Source of the DNA: Pseudomonadota bacterium
GTDB lineage: Bacteria > Pseudomonadota > Alphaproteobacteria > Rhizobiales > Xanthobacteraceae
Length of the DNA: 64,000 nt
Assembly (NCBI GenBank): GCA_023386635.1
Contig: JAEWJH010000041.1
Location: 4,655-68,654 of the forward strand
Reading direction: 5' to 3'
Shown: positions 61,808-64,000 of the stretch, one piece after another
Layout: the number at the start of each line of letters is the position of its first letter
Numbering within the stretch: the first letter of the stretch is position 1
Made by a program: the position numbers and the translations under genes
Notes under the pieces: model-generated
Database searches by the model: none
The model's input: the letters and a program-made list of their open reading frames with translations, nothing else
What the model was told of the DNA's origin: nothing

Positions 61808-62472
61808 ACGCGCTCGCCGCTCTCTACTGGCGCGACCTGCGTCTCGCCGTGCGCGCCGGGGGCGGCGCGGCGATCGCGGCGCTGTTCTTCCTGATCGTCG
61901 TCGCGCTGGTGCCGTTCGCGGTCGGTCCCGATCTCGCGCTGCTGTCGCGCATCGGCCCGGCGATCCTGTGGCTCGGCGCGCTGCTCGCGAGCCTGCTGAC
62001 GCTCGACCGGCTGATCGCCGTCGACGCCGAGGACGGCTCGCTCGATCTTCTGATGATGACGCCGATGCCGCTGGAAGCCGCGCTTGCCGCCAAGGCGCTG
62101 GCGCACTGGACCAGCACCTGTCTCCCGCTCGTGATCCTGTCGCCGGTGCTCGCTTTGCTGCTCAACGTTGAGTTTTCCGCGATGCCGGCGATCGCGCTGA
62201 CGCTCGCGGCCGGAACGCCGGCGCTGACCTTCATCGGACTTATTGGCGCATCGCTGTCGGTGGCGCTGCGGCGTGGCGGCGTGCTGCTCGCCGTGCTGGT
62301 GTTGCCGTTCACCATTCCGGTGCTGATCTTCGGCGTCGCCGCCGCCAATGCGGTGATCGTCGGGCCGGCGCCGTTCGGCCCGCCGTTCACGATTTTGTGC
62401 GCGCTGTCGCTGGCGAGCGCGGTGATCGCGCCGGTGGCGGCCGCTGCGGCGATCAGACACGGCCTGGAGTGA
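61804..62472 (+). CDS. ccmB: Haem exporter permease CcmB
   Basis: A 222-residue protein with six helices. ALYWRDLRLAVRAGGGAAIA at the start, DRLIAVDAEDGSLDLLMMTP and GASLSVALRRGGVLLAVLVL are family features. It is the transmembrane partner of CcmA and is translationally coupled to it. Confidence 0.95.
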   Translation: MNALAALYWRDLRLAVRAGGGAAIAALFFLIVVALVPFAVGPDLALLSRIGPAILWLGALLASLLTLDRLIAVDAEDGSLDLLMMTPMPLEAALAAKALAHWTSTCLPLVILSPVLALLLNVEFSAMPAIALTLAAGTPALTFIGLIGASLSVALRRGGVLLAVLVLPFTIPVLIFGVAAANAVIVGPAPFGPPFTILCALSLASAVIAPVAAAAAIRHGLE

Positions 62473-62590
62473 TGGTTGATCGAGATCACAGCCCGATGCA
62501 CGCAATCGCCGCAAAGGGCTGCTTTTGGGAATGTCCCTTGACGGCGGCCGTCACGGGACTGAAACAGCCGCCGAGGGGTTAGTAGCACTG

Positions 62591-63322
62591 ATGCCGATCA
62601 GCGATTTCGCCAATCCGTCCCGATTCCTGACGCTGGTCAGCCGCGTTCTGCCGTGGCTCGCCGCGGCGACCGTGATCGCCTTCGCCATCGGGCTCACGCA
62701 GGCGATGCAGGCGCCCGACGACTACCAGCAGGGCGCCACCGTGAAGATCATGTATCTGCACGTGCCGTCGGCGTGGCTGTGCATGGGCATCTGGGCGGTG
62801 ATGAGCATCGCCGCGCTCGGCACGCTGGTGTGGCGGCATCCGCTCGCCGATGTCGCCGGCAAGGCCGCCGCGCCGATCGGTGCCGCGTTCACGCTGATCT
62901 GCCTGATCACCGGCTCGCTGTGGGGCCGGCCGATGTGGGGCACCTACTGGGTGTGGGACGCGCGGCTGACCTCCGTGTTCGTGCTGTTCCTGATGTATCT
63001 CGGCGTGATCGCGCTGTACTGGACCGCCGAGGAGCCGTCGCGCGCCGCGCGGCTCGCGGCCATTCTCACCTTGGTCGGCGCCATCAATCTGCCGGTGGTG
63101 AAGTTCTCGGTCGACTGGTGGAATACGCTGCACCAGCCGGCCTCGGTGATCCGCATGGGCGCGCCGACCATCGACCCGTCGCTGCTCAAACCGTTGCTGA
63201 TGATGGCGGTGGCGTGCTTCCTGCTGTTCGCCGCCTTGCATCTCGCGGCGATGCGTAACGAAATCCTGCGGCGGCGCGTGCGCACGCTGCGGCTGATGCA
63301 GGCGAGCGAGGCCGCATCATGA
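62591..63322 (+). CDS. ccmC: Haem transporter CcmC
   Basis: A 243-residue protein with six helices. KIMYLHVPSAWLCMGIWAVM and the periplasmic tryptophan-rich motif WGTYWVWDARLTSVFVLFLM are diagnostic, as are the two haem-ligand His residues in LHVPSAW and NTLHQPASV. It attaches haem to CcmE. It lies about 120 bases after ccmB; ATG at 62591 is the family start. Its stop overlaps ccmD (ATGA). Confidence 0.96.
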   Translation: MPISDFANPSRFLTLVSRVLPWLAAATVIAFAIGLTQAMQAPDDYQQGATVKIMYLHVPSAWLCMGIWAVMSIAALGTLVWRHPLADVAGKAAAPIGAAFTLICLITGSLWGRPMWGTYWVWDARLTSVFVLFLMYLGVIALYWTAEEPSRAARLAAILTLVGAINLPVVKFSVDWWNTLHQPASVIRMGAPTIDPSLLKPLLMMAVACFLLFAALHLAAMRNEILRRRVRTLRLMQASEAAS

Positions 63323-63522
63323 TGGCGTCGCTCGGCCCGCATGCGGGCTTCATCGTCGGCGCGTATCTCGCTGCGCTGATCGTCACCGTCGCGGTGATCG
63401 TCTGGGTGTGGCTCGACTATCGCCGGCAGCGGCGCATCCTCGCCGACCTCGAAGCGCGCGGCATCACGCGGCGCTCGTTGCGCGAGGGCATGTCACAGGG
63501 CACATCAGAGGGCCTGTCGTGA
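63319..63522 (+). CDS. ccmD: Haem exporter accessory protein CcmD
   Basis: A 67-residue single-pass protein: GPHAGFIVGAYLAALIVTVA then VIVWVWLDYRRQRRILADLE and ARGITRRS, typical of CcmD, which stabilises the CcmC-CcmE complex. Length is slightly greater than usual because of a 10-residue tail. Coupled to ccmC and ccmG by overlapping start and stop codons. Confidence 0.93.
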   Translation: MMASLGPHAGFIVGAYLAALIVTVAVIVWVWLDYRRQRRILADLEARGITRRSLREGMSQGTSEGLS

Positions 63523-64000
63523 GCGACGAAACGACCACACCGCGCAGCAGCCGCGGCCGGCTGCTGTTGCTGCTGCCGCTCGCGGTGTTTCTGGCGCTCG
63601 CCGCGCTGTTCCTGTTCCGGCTCGGCGCGGGCGATCCGAACCGGCTGCCGTCCGCGCTGATCGGCCGCGTCGCGCCGAAGACCGATCTGCCGCCGATCGA
63701 CGGCCTGACCCGAGACGGCGCCGCCGTGCCCGGCGTCACCAACGCGCTGTTCGCCGGACAGGTGACGGTGGTGAATGTGTGGGCGTCGTGGTGCGTGCCG
63801 TGCCACGACGAGATCCCGTTCCTCGCCGAACTCGGCAAGGACAAGCGCATCCAGCTCGCCGGCATCAACTACAAGGATGCGCCGGAGAACGCGCGGCGCT
63901 TCCTCAACCGCTACGGCAATCCGTTCGTCGCCACCGGCGCCGATCCCAAGGGCCGCGAGTCGATCGAATGGGGCGTCTACGGCGTGCCGGAAACCTTCGT
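63519..64000 (+). CDS. ccmG: Thiol:disulphide interchange protein CcmG/DsbE (C-terminus beyond the window)
   Basis: The gene starts with GTG at 63519, overlapping the ccmD stop, and runs off the right edge; about 160 residues are visible. One N-terminal membrane anchor (RLLLLLPLAVFLALAALFLF) is followed by the thioredoxin fold with VVNVWASWCVPCHDEIPFLA (Cys92 and Cys95) and WGVYGVPETFV, the CcmG cis-Pro motif. It keeps apocytochrome cysteines reduced in the periplasm. The last residues of the domain are missing only because of the window edge. Confidence 0.95.
   Translation, partial: MSDETTTPRSSRGRLLLLLPLAVFLALAALFLFRLGAGDPNRLPSALIGRVAPKTDLPPIDGLTRDGAAVPGVTNALFAGQVTVVNVWASWCVPCHDEIPFLAELGKDKRIQLAGINYKDAPENARRFLNRYGNPFVATGADPKGRESIEWGVYGVPETF

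Overview
The window is high-GC, gene-dense chromosomal DNA of an alphaproteobacterium, most likely order Hyphomicrobiales (Rhizobiales) and close to Bradyrhizobiaceae/Xanthobacteraceae. This is inferred from gene content: an MrpA-MrpB fusion, the order secA / parvulin / argJ / mutT, acnA beside ccmABCDG, rplU-rpmA-GNAT-obgE, several small domain families typical of this order (DUF930, DUF1178, DUF1223, DUF2794), and many periplasmic tricarboxylate-type (Bug) binding proteins. No rRNA, CRISPR array or intact mobile element was seen.

Layout. 1-5390: a small catabolic/uptake cluster (LVIVD-repeat protein, PadR regulator, two Bug binding proteins, an M20 hydrolase, a RidA-family protein). Three nearly identical 18-bp inverted repeats lie in its promoters and probably mark a local PadR regulon. 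5516-6463: a collapsed kdp operon. The leading small ORF and kdpF survive, but kdpA is joined in frame to the second half of kdpE, so kdpB, kdpC, kdpD and both facing gene halves are missing. 6931-7793: two related small membrane proteins, a small HTH protein and the tail of a universal stress protein. 7796-13805: a six-gene Mrp/Pha cation/proton antiporter operon. 14007-14844: a decayed tyrosine integrase beside tRNA-Ser(CGA), the scar of an integrated element. 15111-17503: 14-bp tandem repeats, then a KdpD-like kinase and KdpE-like regulator.

17766-28865 is mainly housekeeping: L21, L27, acetyltransferases, a DMT transporter, ObgE, a cupin/acetyltransferase pair, AccA, an L,D-transpeptidase lipoprotein, a GIY-YIG protein and another Bug protein. 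29044-33976 has an Old Yellow Enzyme, two MFS transporters and a diguanylate cyclase. 34170-43810 is a conserved core block (SecA, parvulin, ArgJ, MutT, Flp-type pilin, methyltransferase, ComF, glutaredoxin, nitrilase-family amidase, DUF1178). 44139-51752 has ZapE, ThpR, a TesA-like esterase with a divergent ABC/FtsX-type exporter, a BI-1 protein and an acetyltransferase. 51814-56084 is a second catabolic island (LysR, enolase-superfamily enzyme, Bug protein, DHDPS-family aldolase). 56269-64000 has DUF2794, a possible structured RNA with terminator, DUF1223, aconitase and the cytochrome c maturation operon, which runs off the right edge inside ccmG.

The most unusual parts are the kdpA-kdpE fusion and the candidate PadR regulon. 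Also notable are the integrase/tRNA scar, the 14-bp repeats before the sensor kinase, a family of intergenic palindromes, and a long stem-loop before a terminator at 56.9-57.07 kb.
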